Assembly: GCF_029227915.1 (NCBI RefSeq)
Contig: NC_079879.1
Location: 4,094,001-4,158,000 of the forward strand
Length of the DNA stretch: 64,000 nt
Origin: Hydractinia symbiolongicarpus
Taxonomy: Eukaryota > Cnidaria > Hydrozoa > Anthoathecata > Hydractiniidae
Direction: 5' to 3'
Notes under the pieces: generated by a model
Told to the model about the DNA's origin: nothing
Database searches by the model: none
The model's input: only the letters and a program-made list of their open reading frames with translations
Translations under genes and position numbers: made by a program
Shown: in pieces, positions 37,812 through 48,579 of the stretch
How the letters are laid out: each line of letters opens with the position of its first letter
How positions within the stretch are numbered: the stretch's first letter is position 1

Positions 37812-39275
37812 TGAGATTATACGAGTTTTTGAAGAAATCCTCCTGTATTATTTGGGATTAGCAGGCTACTCAGCCCGGTGTAACAATTAATTATGTTACT
37901 TTACACGTGAACTTATTCTGCACAAAAAATATTGCCTGAAAACCTTTTCTATGATGGGTTAACAACATAATTCGCAAGAAAGATTTTTTGTGTAAAAATA
38001 TGTTATACCTAACACACTATAATGCCGTGTGCGCTTCACTCGAGTTATGACTAACTGTTATACCTGGATGCAACTTTTACATAAAAATAAACCAAAAAAA
38101 ATTATACGATGCAAGCTTGTTGTGCTAACTTTTTATGACATAATACAAACTATTTTTACGCATAATCCAAGTTTGTGATGAAGAATTTTTATATTGAAAT
38201 AAAGTATTGATCGAAATATCCCCTCATTAGGATTTTTTTTACCCCTTTTGAATGCTTTGATATGCTATAAGCTTTACTTAGTTGTTTCACCCCAACACGT
38301 ACAAATCGGTGCTATTTAAATCTTATACGAATAAATTCTATCAACTATTTTAACTTAATAGACGCTATGTCACAATAGAACCGAGAGTAACTATCGGGCG
38401 CTGCAGTTTCTTAAAGACACGGTCCTACATTGGTCAGGGTAAAGGAAAAGAGTATACCGTGCTCTATTTCCGTACAAACATGATTTATGCATACATTTCT
38501 TTTTAAAAAAACTACTCCCGATTGTAAAACTTCTTTGCTAATTGTTGGGAAAATGCTCCAATAAAAACCCTAAGGTTAAACTTTTAACAGAAACTATGAA
38601 ACAGTTGAGGCTAGATCTAAGTCTAACAGAAAAGTCTATTAACATTAAACTCGTATTCTCACTACAATAACACAAGTAAAAGAGTATGAGAAGAAAGCCT
38701 GATTAACTTTGGTGATTTTTTAACAGTGAAGATGAACAGTCAAGTAGATTTAACAGGTTATTCTTTTGACGTATCCTTTTGCCTTTGCATCATTCATTAA
38801 TGTTAGATTAAGGACCTTCAGTTTTTATCGATACAGCGAATATCCCGAAAATCCATCTTTTCATCCGTTTGGTCTTGAAGTCGAAAATCAAAATCTAAAA
38901 AATGCTTTGCTCTTTTTATGTAACAGTTTCACGCTCATCTTATGTAAACAAAACGAAAAAATATCAATTTGGTAATTTTGGTAATTTTGGTAATTTTTTT
39001 CACAGAGAGCGGAATAAAATCGACAACAGTAAATAAAAGAAAAAAGAGCCCAATTCTCTCCTACTGAAAATATCTTGTCTGTTTTTCAATTTTTTAAATT
39101 TTAATAAAAAAACGTGTTCATTATCAATACATTCAATTTTTTTTAACATAAAATCGAATGTTAAATTGAAGTAATAGTCGTTAGTTATATTTACACAAGC
39201 CGTGTTCCACTCACATAAATGGAAAGTTTAATTACAAACGATGCTTATAAGATTGAGGTATTTCCGGCAGCTTTT

Positions 39276-39395
39276 CTACTCTCTACGCAATGGTCTGTTT
39301 CTTGAATATTTTGCACGATAACCATCCAAGAAGAAAATATCGTCTACTGCAATGTTCGAAAATTTATCTCCGCCATTACTTGCGATGAAGGACAC
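39276..39395 (-). CDS. Gene B last exon: end of MAM domain and stop
   Basis: 40 codons including TAG. It encodes VSFIASNGGDKFSNIAVDD, then IFFLDGYRAKYSRNRPLRRE. It aligns with gene A exon 9 but has a longer basic tail. A phase 0 acceptor (CTTATTTAG) fits the donor at 50612. An ATTAAA-type poly(A) hexamer (minus strand, about 39226) follows about 45 bp downstream. Confidence 0.9.
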   Translation of the reverse strand: MSFIASNGGDKFSNIAVDDIFFLDGYRAKYSRNRPLRRE

Positions 39396-40484
39396 CTAAA
39401 TAAGAATTTTTTAGTTAGCCTTTGTAACTAATTTTACATTTTTACCAAAAATAACAAACAATGAAGAAATTTCGAGTAAAAAATAATAACAGGGATAAAC
39501 TCAACAGGAAAATGCAAAAGTATACTTTTGGACTTGTTTCCGAGTGTCGACAAAGAAATGATATAGCTTTTAGTAAGTATTGCATTCGGAAAGTTTATCT
39601 AAGAAAATATAGTTGGTGAGTTTGCATGTTTATATTTTTGGTGAAGAAATTTAAAGAATTTGCTTATCTTCATATTTTAATAAGATATGAGACCACACTG
39701 GACTTCATTTGGAGACTTGTGCAGTAAAGGCTGGACAGAAAATACTTACGATAGATTGGAAGAGGTGCAAAAATGGCTAGTATGTTTCGTGCGTATTTGA
39801 ACACAATAACAAGGGAACACATTAAAGTCCTAGGCTTTTAGGTACTGATACGAAATTCTTCTCGCTGTTTCCCTTATCAACTTTTTTCAACATTTGCTAC
39901 TGCCTTATAAAAAATTTATTCCTAAGCTTTTTATGACCTACCCACATTGCTGGATTTATTCTGTGTGGTCTTACTGTGCTCGATATATGAACATTGATGC
40001 GTCCAAAAAATATTTAAAGTATTTCAATCATTCCTTCGGAAATTTTCGGAAATTTAATCCTTTTCGGTCCGGAGGGGGTTGCCATCCATCCTCGTGGTTT
40101 TTTTTAATGACTCCTTAAAATGACTCTATTATACACCTGTATAACTACTTAGGTCCAATACCTTTCAGAGGTCTGATATTGGCTTTTACTTGAAACTATC
40201 CTTAAAAATCCCTGTGAAGAACTTATAATAGTGAAAATATAATAACTTTTGTTAGAATTGTCCTTAAAACCTTGAAACTTACAGCGCAACTTTATTTTAT
40301 TAAAAGGAATTATTTTACATGTTTTCGACATGTGATTATTCCTAAAAACGGATTTTCAGGTAATTTTTCGCAACTTTTTATACGACCTTTGTAAAAACTA
40401 GAAAATATGTTAAATAAATTGTATTTAGCTTTTGGAAATATGAAACAGAATGTTAAAATTCGCTCTAGAACTAAAGTAATTGAA

Positions 40485-40710
40485 TTTTAAGCAGTTGGTG
40501 GCATTTTGAACAAATTTCAAGCTTTTGATAACGTCACGGAAAATGTGCTAACGCAAGCACAAATTTATTGCTGCCATTTTGCTCTTTTTGTGACGTACTG
40601 GAGGTGTGCCAAGTTTGATTTAATTTGGACAAATCTATGAAGAGTTATTGAGGGGAGGGGGCGGAATCCGCCCTCCCCGGTGAAAGTATGTTTTAAAACC
40701 CCGGACCTCT
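40485..40710 (+). repeat. Dispersed repeat, inverted relative to 54950-55190
   Basis: GATAACGTCACGGAAAATGT, then GCTAACGCAAGCA, TTGTGACGTACTGG and AGTGTGCC-like blocks match the reverse complement of 54950-55190. Ends in a GC-rich GGCGGAATCCGCCCTCCCC stretch. Confidence 0.55.
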
Positions 40711-41189
40711 CGCTCTTATTGTTCTAGTATAAAGTTTTGTTAACACAAGATGAAAAAGTTTTTTTGTGCAATGTTTTGTATACCAGCTTCAATGTACTGA
40801 AATCATTGCGTCCACGTATGAGTAGCCATTTTAGATTTTTTATTAGGACAACAAGTTTGCAGTATTTAGATAATACAAATGAGGCTGTTGGTTCCGTATT
40901 ATTTGTAATCGTGTTCACTAATACACAGGTGCGTTTTGAAAAAGCGTGTTGCAGTAGTTTAGTTCGCTTAGAGCTTCAGTTATATAAAAACTTGATTTCA
41001 CGAACGCCTAAAAAGATATAAGAGTTTTAAAAATTTGCGGACATCGGCAAAGACCGGCAGAAATACAAAAATTTCAGAAATTTGTATACCTGCTACCTGT
41101 ATCGTATAGATCATAAAAAGCTGATACAAATTGTATAGAATCATGTACTTTTGACGACGTCATTAACCTATCCACTTCGAAACGGGCTC

Positions 41190-42740
41190 GAGAACCAAAC
41201 TTTAAGAAACTTGGTCCCTAGGGACCCAAGCAGTGAAGAAAAACTGACGTCTCAAGTTATTTGGCCCCAAAGCTTTAAGCGCATTGTGATGGCTTTATTA
41301 ATTTAAATCAAGTTATTGACGTTTAATTGGCTACGTTTATTTTGCCGCTCGGCATTTAAGACATGCATTTTTCAGCGACATCATAGAAAGATTAACACAG
41401 CCACTTCGCCTTTTACAGACAGACACACTCAATCTCCGTATTATTATATAGACTATTCGATAAAGCCCGTAAAATGAAAAAGAAGTGACATTAGAATTTT
41501 GATGACGTCAGCAACACATCCAAAAAAAATAAAAACCTTTTTTTACATTGCCTCTATTGTGTAGAGCTCAACCCTATTCGTGCTCTTAAACTTTTTTTAA
41601 TAACATTCTATGTGTTTTTGTGACTTCTTAAGTTTTATTTAGCTTCCTTTTCCAAAAAAGATTTTGGAATTATGCCGAAGTGTTGCCATGAAAATGTTTT
41701 GACATGTTTTTAAAAGCTTTATGTGACTTCGTAGTTTATATTGTTATGTTATTTTGTGTTTCTATTACTATTAGTAACTAGTCGATAACGCCCGTGGGAA
41801 AATCCACTAAAGGTAGGATAAAAAAGAGAAAAAAGTGTCATTTGAATTTTGATAATGTCAGCAACCTATCCACACACAAAAACGAAACCTCTTGTTTTCA
41901 CGTTGCCTCTATTGTGTAGAGCTTACACTGCTGATCAAGAAAATGTTTATAATTATGTGCTTTTGATGAACGGTTAATGCGATATAAGGGTTAAAAAATT
42001 TTGCTGACATCAGCAATGACACTTCAAAACTCAAAAATAAATTATAATTTACCTGTTGCCTTAATCGTATAGATCTTGAAACGGTGATAAAGAAAAAGTA
42101 TAGGATCGTGTATTTTTGACAAACGGTTACGGAGATATTGTGTTTTAAAGGTTTTTTGATGATCGTGCATTCCGAAACGGATTCGGGAACTCAAGTTTGG
42201 GAAACTCACCCAAATTGGTTACCCACGATACTTGGTTACCCACGCAGTAACCATTTGACCACCATTTGAGTTATTTGACATCAAAATATAAAGTGCACTG
42301 TAATGGATTTATTAATTTAATATAAGATATTGACCCTAAAGTAGTGTTATTGACGTCGTGCCGTAACGTCAGAAAATTTAACATTTAAGACATAACTTTT
42401 TCGGCAATTTTAAAGAAAAGGAAGACCTTGTTTTCAAGTAATTAGGCCTCAAAGTTTAAGTGCACTGTGATGCCTGCATTATTTTGTGCAATTTTTTTTA
42501 TCTTTCGTTGTTTTTTTGTGTGTCGAGGGTAACCATTTTCTATAAGTTAGTTGTTAAATTTGTTTCAGCAAATCAAATTGAGTCGTTTTTATCAAGTGAC
42601 GTAAACAAAGTAAGCCCATTGACAAAATAGACATACTTTTTTCGGCGACTTCAAAAAAAATTTCCCCACGATCACAGGAAAATGAGCGCATCCACTTTGC
42701 CTGTTAGAGACACACAGAGTCTCCGTATTTTATGGAGATG
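41190..42740 (+). repeat. Composite of partial modular-repeat copies
   Basis: Contains end modules (GACAGACACACTCAATCTCC with TATTATTATATAGAC at 41408-41453), two start modules (ATTCGATAAAGCCCGT at about 41457; CTAGTCGATAACGCCCGTGG at about 41778) and long similarity to 166-720 (the GTTGCCTCTATTGTGTAGAG and CAAATTGGTTACCCACG blocks). It looks like several truncated copies joined head to tail. Confidence 0.65.
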
Positions 42741-43100
42741 TTACGTTCCAACAATGAAGCTGATATTTATTTGCTTATCTAGTATGTTATGTGTTCTTCT
42801 AAAAATTTAGGTAAAATGGCTAAAGAAATTTAAAACAACAATGCCATACTTAGTTAATGATATTTCATCCTTTTATACACTCAGCACCGCGCCCATGATA
42901 AACACTAATCGTGTTTACATCCCACAGGGGTGAAATAACAACACCATTTAGACAAAACTTAACTTTGAACAAGATTACATGAGTTAGTTAGGCAGTTGCA
43001 ACTAGCTTGGTTTAGCATAGTTTTTATGTCAGAGTTATATTAAATTAGCATTTTTGTTCATAATTTTAAAAATTAATTTATCACAGATTACTTTGGCACA

Positions 43101-43127
43101 CTCGGGCAACTTACGGACAGTCTCCAA
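43101..43127 (+). repeat. Left terminal inverted repeat of the 6.9 kb element
   Basis: 27 bp, perfect reverse complement of 49946-49972. The similarity stops abruptly at both edges of the repeat. Confidence 0.8.
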
Positions 43128-43671
43128 TTATTTCGGGTAAAACACGGGTATACCGCGTTTTATCATAATCGTCTACCGCGTTTTGCTATCTGACGTGCTT
43201 TTTGTCGTTTCAAGTTTGTGAAGAAGACAAGAAGGTGCCGCCATTTTTGTGTTTTTGTGTTGACAGAAATGGTTGGTTGTGATCCGACCCGTGTTATCCG
43301 TTGCCCCAAATTGACCGAGGTTTTGAATAATCGAGAATGGTCAAAACGGGTCGGCTTCTACCACCGCGGGTCGGGTCAGGCACTTCTTTTCGTCCTGCTT
43401 TTCTGCGAAAGCAGTTATCGCTAGCCAGCCATGCCACGATGCAAGTAGTATCCGTTAGTTTTGTGTTGTCTTGTTATTTGTGCAGTTTTTTTTAAGGTAG
43501 TTTTTTCAGCAGCGATTTATTGTTCCACCTATCTGATTGGCTAACGTTGTATTTTTGTCTGTAGCTAGCTAGCTAGCTTAGCTCTAGCTAGTGACTTATT
43601 TTACTAGAGTACTTATAAGCTTGCTACAGACAGATTTCTTTGTTTACATTTTAACTAAGGGCTCTTCTAAC

Positions 43672-43875
43672 ATGTGTCTGGCATGTAAAAAAGATGCTAG
43701 TGAGCTAAAACTTTCAAATGCCCTTTCCCATGGATTTCTTCAAACAATAGTCAGTGAGGTTTTAAACTTATCGAGAGTGTGGCTGGATTGCAACAATGGT
43801 TATCAAATGGATCTTGAATTCACTCATAATGTCACATGGTCCAACTTTCAGTTGAGGAAATACACGGACGTTTAA
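43672..43875 (+). CDS. Small ORF in left half of the 6.9 kb element, unknown
   Basis: 67 codons, ATG to TAA: MCLACKKDASELKLSNALSH, then LNLSRVWLDCNNGYQMDLEF. The composition looks coding (CxxC at the start, an amphipathic helix), but no family is recognised and no clear donor was found. It may be an exon or chance. Confidence 0.25.
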   Translation: MCLACKKDASELKLSNALSHGFLQTIVSEVLNLSRVWLDCNNGYQMDLEFTHNVTWSNFQLRKYTDV

Positions 43876-44811
43876 CGGTCAAACTCTCACAGAAGAAGCT
43901 TTTATCAAACAAGAAACTACAAGTATCTGAATTAAAGTAAGGCTAAATTAGCAAAAACTCACCTAAAACTACACAGTATGACAGGTTTGAAGTTAAAAAA
44001 CAAAGATTCTACGAAAAATTCAGCCCCTATTTGTAAAAAAGTGACTGCGTAAACAGCGTGTTTTCCCTCAAATCATAATGGCTACCCTGAAAAATACGGA
44101 CATGTAATTGGTTAAAAAGTATCACGTCATATTTTCTGACCAGGAGAATAGATTTTTGCTTATTAAAGCTATAGTTTAAGCTTTTTTAAATCATTTCTAG
44201 CCCAAAACAATCTGCCCAGGGTAAAATCAGAAATATATAAGACATAATCCTAAATATTTTGAGCCTTAAATGTTTTTTAACTTTCCTTGGTTAAGTTTAA
44301 CAGGTATATTTATATAAAAATTTCTAAAATGGTTGCAACAGAACTTGTCCATATGTCAAGATGTATTAGCTCTATGTACCTAAAGACAGAAAAACTCCTG
44401 TTACTTTAGTACCCATCTGGTTTGTACACAATAAAAATTATTTTTGATGTACATATAGAAAGAACTTCACTGTCATGAATTATCGAAAACCAGCTAAAAT
44501 AATAATAATAATAATGTATATTTATAGTGGCAGTACCCAGAATAATCTTTCAGCGTTTAGACAGCTTTCAGATTTTTTCCACTGGGGGCCACTTTTGAGA
44601 ATTATTATATATCAGAATTATTTAATTGTGTTAAAAGAAAAGAAAAAGGTTAAAATATTTTATTGAGAATGTAAGCTTACATTACATTCATTCTTTTAGA
44701 CAACATAAGGTTAAAAGAATATTTTAAAAAAAGTCTTTTATTCATCTTTTACTTATACTTTACTTATGTTGTTAGTATATATAAATAATAAGAAAGAAAT
44801 TGTTCATTTGC

Positions 44812-44961
44812 ATGTGCAATGATGTAGTGACTCAGCTAGACAAACTTGCTTCAGAACTAGCAGAGCAAATAATGCCTCAGCTATTATCTCATTGCCCAGA
44901 AATGGGCATGTTTGCATGCACAGGAGTTTTCACATGCTTCTTATGGATAGGCCTGTTTTAA
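44812..44961 (+). CDS. Short ORF in the 6.9 kb element, unknown
   Basis: 49 codons: MCNDVVTQLDKLASELAEQI, then MPQLLSHCPEMGMFACTG and a hydrophobic end before TAA. The helical heptad-like first half looks protein-like. No homologue is recognised and splice context is unclear. Confidence 0.22.
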   Translation: MCNDVVTQLDKLASELAEQIMPQLLSHCPEMGMFACTGVFTCFLWIGLF

Positions 44962-45036
44962 TGCATAAGGCTGGAATACTATTCAGTGCTGGTGTTTTGT
45001 TTTCTTGAAGAGCTCAGAACTTTATAAAGTGTTTAT

Positions 45037-45106
45037 GATCCAGCTTTTAGTTGGTATTCTGTTAATTCGAAGACACGAATATACAGGTGCAAATCCTGTC
45101 TGGATC
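45037..45106 (+). ncRNA. tRNA-like fold, probably a tRNA pseudogene or tRNA-derived remnant
   Basis: A 70-nt stretch with a perfect 7-bp acceptor-type stem (GATCCAG with CTGGATC) directly abutting a perfect T arm (ACAGG-TGCAAAT-CCTGT, 7-nt loop). It also has a D-loop-like AGTTGGTA and a 5-bp hairpin ATTCG/CGAAT. The D stem does not pair and the middle hairpin has a 6-nt loop, so it is not a canonical functional tRNA. Confidence 0.35.
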
Positions 45107-45230
45107 TTCTATTTAGTTTTATCACACCAGTGTTTATTTAAGAATACCAAGGGCAATAACATGTTTTTAATTGTAGTTACTTTTATATGTTAAAAGACGC
45201 AGCGACAAAGTTTTGCCATGTTTCTCTATA

Positions 45231-45984
45231 GGGCAACCTTTATTGCTGACCCAAATTGACCAAATCCTTTCTGGTCACTATGGGGCAACTTCTGTTGTTG
45301 ACCCAAGTTGACCAAATCCTTTCTAGTCACTATGGGGCAACTTTGTTGTTGACCCAAGTTGACCAAATCCTTTCTAGTCACTGGGGCAACTTCTGTTGTT
45401 GACCCAAGTTGACCAAATCCTTTCTAGTCACTGGGGCAACTTCTGTTGTTGATCCAAGTTGACCAAATCCTTTCTAGTCACTATGGGGCAACTTCTGTTG
45501 TTGACCCAAGTTGACCAAATCCTTTCTAGTCACTATGGGGCAACTTTGTTGTTGACCCAAGTTGACCAAATCCTTTCTAGTCACTGGGGCAACTTCTGTT
45601 GTTGACCCAAGTTGACCAAATCCTTTCTAGTCACTATGGGGCAACTTTTGTTGTTGACCCAAGTTGACCAAATCCTTTCTAGTCACTGGGGCAACTTCTG
45701 TTGTTGACCCAAGTTGACCAAATCCTTTCTAGTCACTGGGGCAACTTCTGTTGTTGACCCAAGTTGACCAAATCCTTTCTAGTCACTATGGGGCAACTTT
45801 TGTTGTTGACCCAAGTTGACCAAATCCTTTCTAGTCACTGGGGCAACTTCTGTTGTTGACCCAAGTTGACCAAATCCTTTCTAGTCACTGGGGCAACTTC
45901 TGTTGTTGATCCAAGTTGACCAAATCCTTTCTAGTCACTATGGGGCAACTTTTGTTGTTGACCCAAGTTGACCGAACACCCTTT
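45231..45984 (+). repeat. Tandem array, about 14 units of 48-52 bp
   Basis: Repeated unit beginning GGGGCAACTTCTGTTGTTGA, then ACCCAAGTTGACC and CTTTCTAGTCACTAT. Units differ mainly by presence of TAT at the end and by a 2-bp contraction in the CTGTTGTT segment, and the variants recur in a pattern that suggests unequal exchange. The first unit is more divergent (TTTATTGCTGACCC) and resembles the inverted units that follow. Confidence 0.95.
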
Positions 45985-46194
45985 AGTCAACTTGGTCAGC
46001 AATAAAAGTTTCTATACAGTGTTTGGTCAACTTGGGTCAGCAATAAATGTTGTCCCATAGTGACTAGAGGGTGTTTGGTCAACTTGGGTCAACAATAAAT
46101 GTTGCCCCATAGTGACTAGAGGGTGTTTGGTCAACTTGGGTCAGCAATAAATGTTGCCCCATAGTGACTAGAGGGTGTTTGGTCAACTTGGGTC
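45985..46194 (-). repeat. Inverted continuation of the tandem array, about four units
   Basis: Reverse complement of the preceding unit type (GGTCAACTTGGGTCAGC, AATAAATGTTGCCCCAT, AGTGACTAGAGGGTG), each about 52 bp. Together with 45231-45984 it can form a large imperfect hairpin. Confidence 0.9.
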
Positions 46195-47205
46195 TTTATT
46201 TACTGCTGATATTTTATGCTATTATATTTGCAACTTGAAAAATACAGAGGAATGTAGTTTATTTGCACTTTGAAGTTGGTTTTTTAATGTGCTTTGTAAA
46301 GCGTCTGCAGAAAAATATTAGTTTGCTAACTCTGTCAATACGGGTCAACTTCCGTCAAAACGGGTCGGGTCCAAAATTCGGTCAATACGGGGCAAGAGGT
46401 CAATACGGGTCGGAACAGGTTGTACCATACATTTGGCTGTTAAGGTATTTGTGATCACGCAGTAAAAACAAGGTTTGTAATATTATTTATTCTATATATT
46501 TGAAATTTTCTATATTCTATTTGCCTATAGCTACCTGTCAAAATTATATATATAGTAGCTATAGCAAAAGCTAGCTATATATTTCTGGAAGTGTTTACCT
46601 AAACTTTGTAACTGTCAGAGCTATACATAGCCTTTCTGGCTGTTATATACATAGATATATACATAGATAGATATATACAATATAAAAACAGTTAGTCAAG
46701 AAATTAAACTGTTTATGTAGTTCTTAGATCACTGCAGATTACTTAGCTAAATAGTTGTGGGTGCAAATCCTACCTCTGTACGAAAGAGTAGCTTAATTAG
46801 AAAAGCAGTTTAGCTAGTATTCTCTTGATTTAGGGTGCAGATATATAACCCACATAATGGATTGTAAAAATGGACCTTTTTAAGACTGTTAGCTAGCTAG
46901 CTATTTCTTCTAAGTTTTGCACAATACAAGATTATTGCGTATTAAGCCCGTCAAAGCAACAACAAATACTTTGATATCTTTTTAAAGGTATTAATTTCCT
47001 TCTCGTGTTGTTCTTGTTTTTTCGTTTGTGCAAAATGATGATCCACAATAATATAAAAATACATTTCCCATACGAAACGTATCAGAAAAAAAGTTTTGTA
47101 TATATATATATATCAAATGTTTTTATTTTAGCTAGCTCTGGCTAATTTGTTGAAAAATATGCTTCTTAAAATTTAAAAGCGCATATTGATCCTTTTGCTG
47201 AAAAA

Positions 47206-47464
47206 CTAAATATTTGTCCATTGTTCAAGAATTTTTTTGGCGTGGTAATTTAATTTATATTTCTCCATGTAAATTTTATTTGATTTAAGCTCTTCTGTAT
47301 TCGGCATCTTAAAATTTTTTGCTATGAAGTCTTTTTCCCAATCTTTCGTAGCTTTTTCTGCTTCATGCTGAACAGCCATCACTTTTTCACGAAAATGAAT
47401 GATAAATGCTCTACATTTATTTTTTCAAATGTAGGGGGCATAGGAACCGACACTCCACTTCCAT
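47206..47464 (-). CDS. Element gene exon 4, frame break inside
   Basis: After acceptor TTTTTACAG the frame set by exon 3 reads DGSGVSVPMPPTFEK, then hits a stop after about 28 codons. A second frame from about 47415 to the TAG at 47206 has clear coding character (AFIIHFREKVMAVQHEAEK, then KATKDWEKDF, ending EQWTNI). The switch coincides with a run of six T (47420-47425, A on the coding strand), so either the copy is mutated or the assembly lost one base. Confidence 0.5.
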
Positions 47465-47751
47465 CTGTAAAAAATGAAATGTTCTCAATATCTCTCTTTC
47501 TGAACAAGGAATGTTAAGTTGATTGTACAAACGCTACGATATATACATCCTCTTTTTGTATAATACATATTTCTAAAAGTATTGTGAAGATGCAATGTGT
47601 TTTAGGTAAACATTGTTCTACACACAGAAATCTACTGTAACACTTGAAAGAATTTAAGAATCTTTTGCTATAAATTATACAGATTTGATGACAAGACACA
47701 ATGTTGGAAGCGTACATTATATATCAATTCTTCTTTTTTTTAGGTACTCAC

Positions 47752-47911
47752 CTGGAAACTTTTCATATTTTCGACGATATTTGCATGGGTTAACAAAATT
47801 GTTTGCAAATTTTGATAAATCAACACCGTTATCTTCGAGAAATTCCTTAACAACTGTATTTCCAGTAGTTCCAGGTATATGATATTTTCGGGCCAAGTCA
47901 GAGTAATTTAT
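47752..47911 (-). CDS. Element gene exon 3: possible helix-turn-helix segment
   Basis: 160 bp, phase 0 acceptor CTCTTGCAG, phase 1 donor G|GTGAGT. The peptide has the form YSDLARKYHIPGTTGNTV then VKEFLEDNGVDLSKF, resembling a compact helix-turn-helix (L-A-x2-[HY]-x-I-P-G-x3-N followed by a second helix), and ends in a basic RRKYEKF. DNA binding is inferred from this shape only. Confidence 0.6.
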
Positions 47912-48026
47912 CTGCAAGAGGAAATAAATCGATGTGTCACACAAGTTATTTTTTTGTTCAAAATTGGACAATGATATAAATGGCAATGTGTTCAACACAA
48001 ATGTTAACAGATACATGAAGATATAC

Positions 48027-48166
48027 CTTACTACCAACATCCATTCCTAACACTTCTTCAAGTAGAGCATGACGATCGAAATTTAATTTGTTTGGATCTG
48101 GACTATGTCGTTTTTTCTTGATTGGTGTGTCATCTACGTCTTGATTTTGTTGTAATTTTGTCCGCC
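48027..48166 (-). CDS. Element gene exon 2
   Basis: 140 bp between acceptor AACCATAG and donor AAG|GTATAT, phase 1 in and phase 0 out, in frame with exon 1. It encodes GRTKLQQNQDVDDTPIKKK, a nuclear-localisation-like KKKRH run, and DRHALLEEVLGMDVGSK. Confidence 0.6.
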
Positions 48167-48579
48167 CTATGGTTAGAAACAACTCCTTAATATATTTTGT
48201 TTAAAATAATTTTTACAGTTTTTAGTTTAGTCAATAATGATTTGCGAGACTGAATTCTACGAACCTAAGGTTTTATTTATTTTTGCTATTTTTTTTGCAT
48301 TTATTCACACAGCAACTTATTTTCATAACATAGTTTTAATTATTTCTGCGTGTTAATTTCGTGGGGTTATATACTTCATCATGATATATGTTGATTGCTT
48401 ATTTTTTCATTTTAATATTTGTTTATATATATATATATGCGTGTATATAATTATTTATAAATTTATATTCAAAAAATGCAACAATAAAATAATACCATTC
48501 AAGAAAAACCAGTGCCTGTAGGTGAATGGAGATACAGTACAGGTGAAAGATTAAAATTAAAAAATATATATAGCTATAC

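Larger units (their letters stand above)
33794..39275. other. Intergenic region between gene A start and gene B end
   Basis: About 5.5 kb of AT-rich DNA that should contain the gene A promoter and 5' UTR and the gene B 3' UTR. It holds the dispersed repeat at 36975-37105 and the palindrome at 37781, with several GCTAGC-rich patches (about 34690 and 34910). No coding region recognised. Confidence 0.5.

Noticed and set aside
43218-43424. 68-codon plus-strand ORF near the left end of the 6.9 kb element
   Set aside because: It spans CGGGTCGG-type repeats and has no domain character or usable splice donor; more likely subterminal repeat DNA than a gene.
46750-46860. tRNA-like patches (GTGGGTGCAAATCCTAC; GTAGCTTAATTAGAAAAGCAG)
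   Set aside because: Only single arms pair; no full cloverleaf, so no tRNA gene is called.
47098-47113. Short AT dinucleotide runs (also about 48425) as origins or CRISPR-like repeats
   Set aside because: Plain microsatellites in AT-rich DNA; no spacer structure anywhere in the window.
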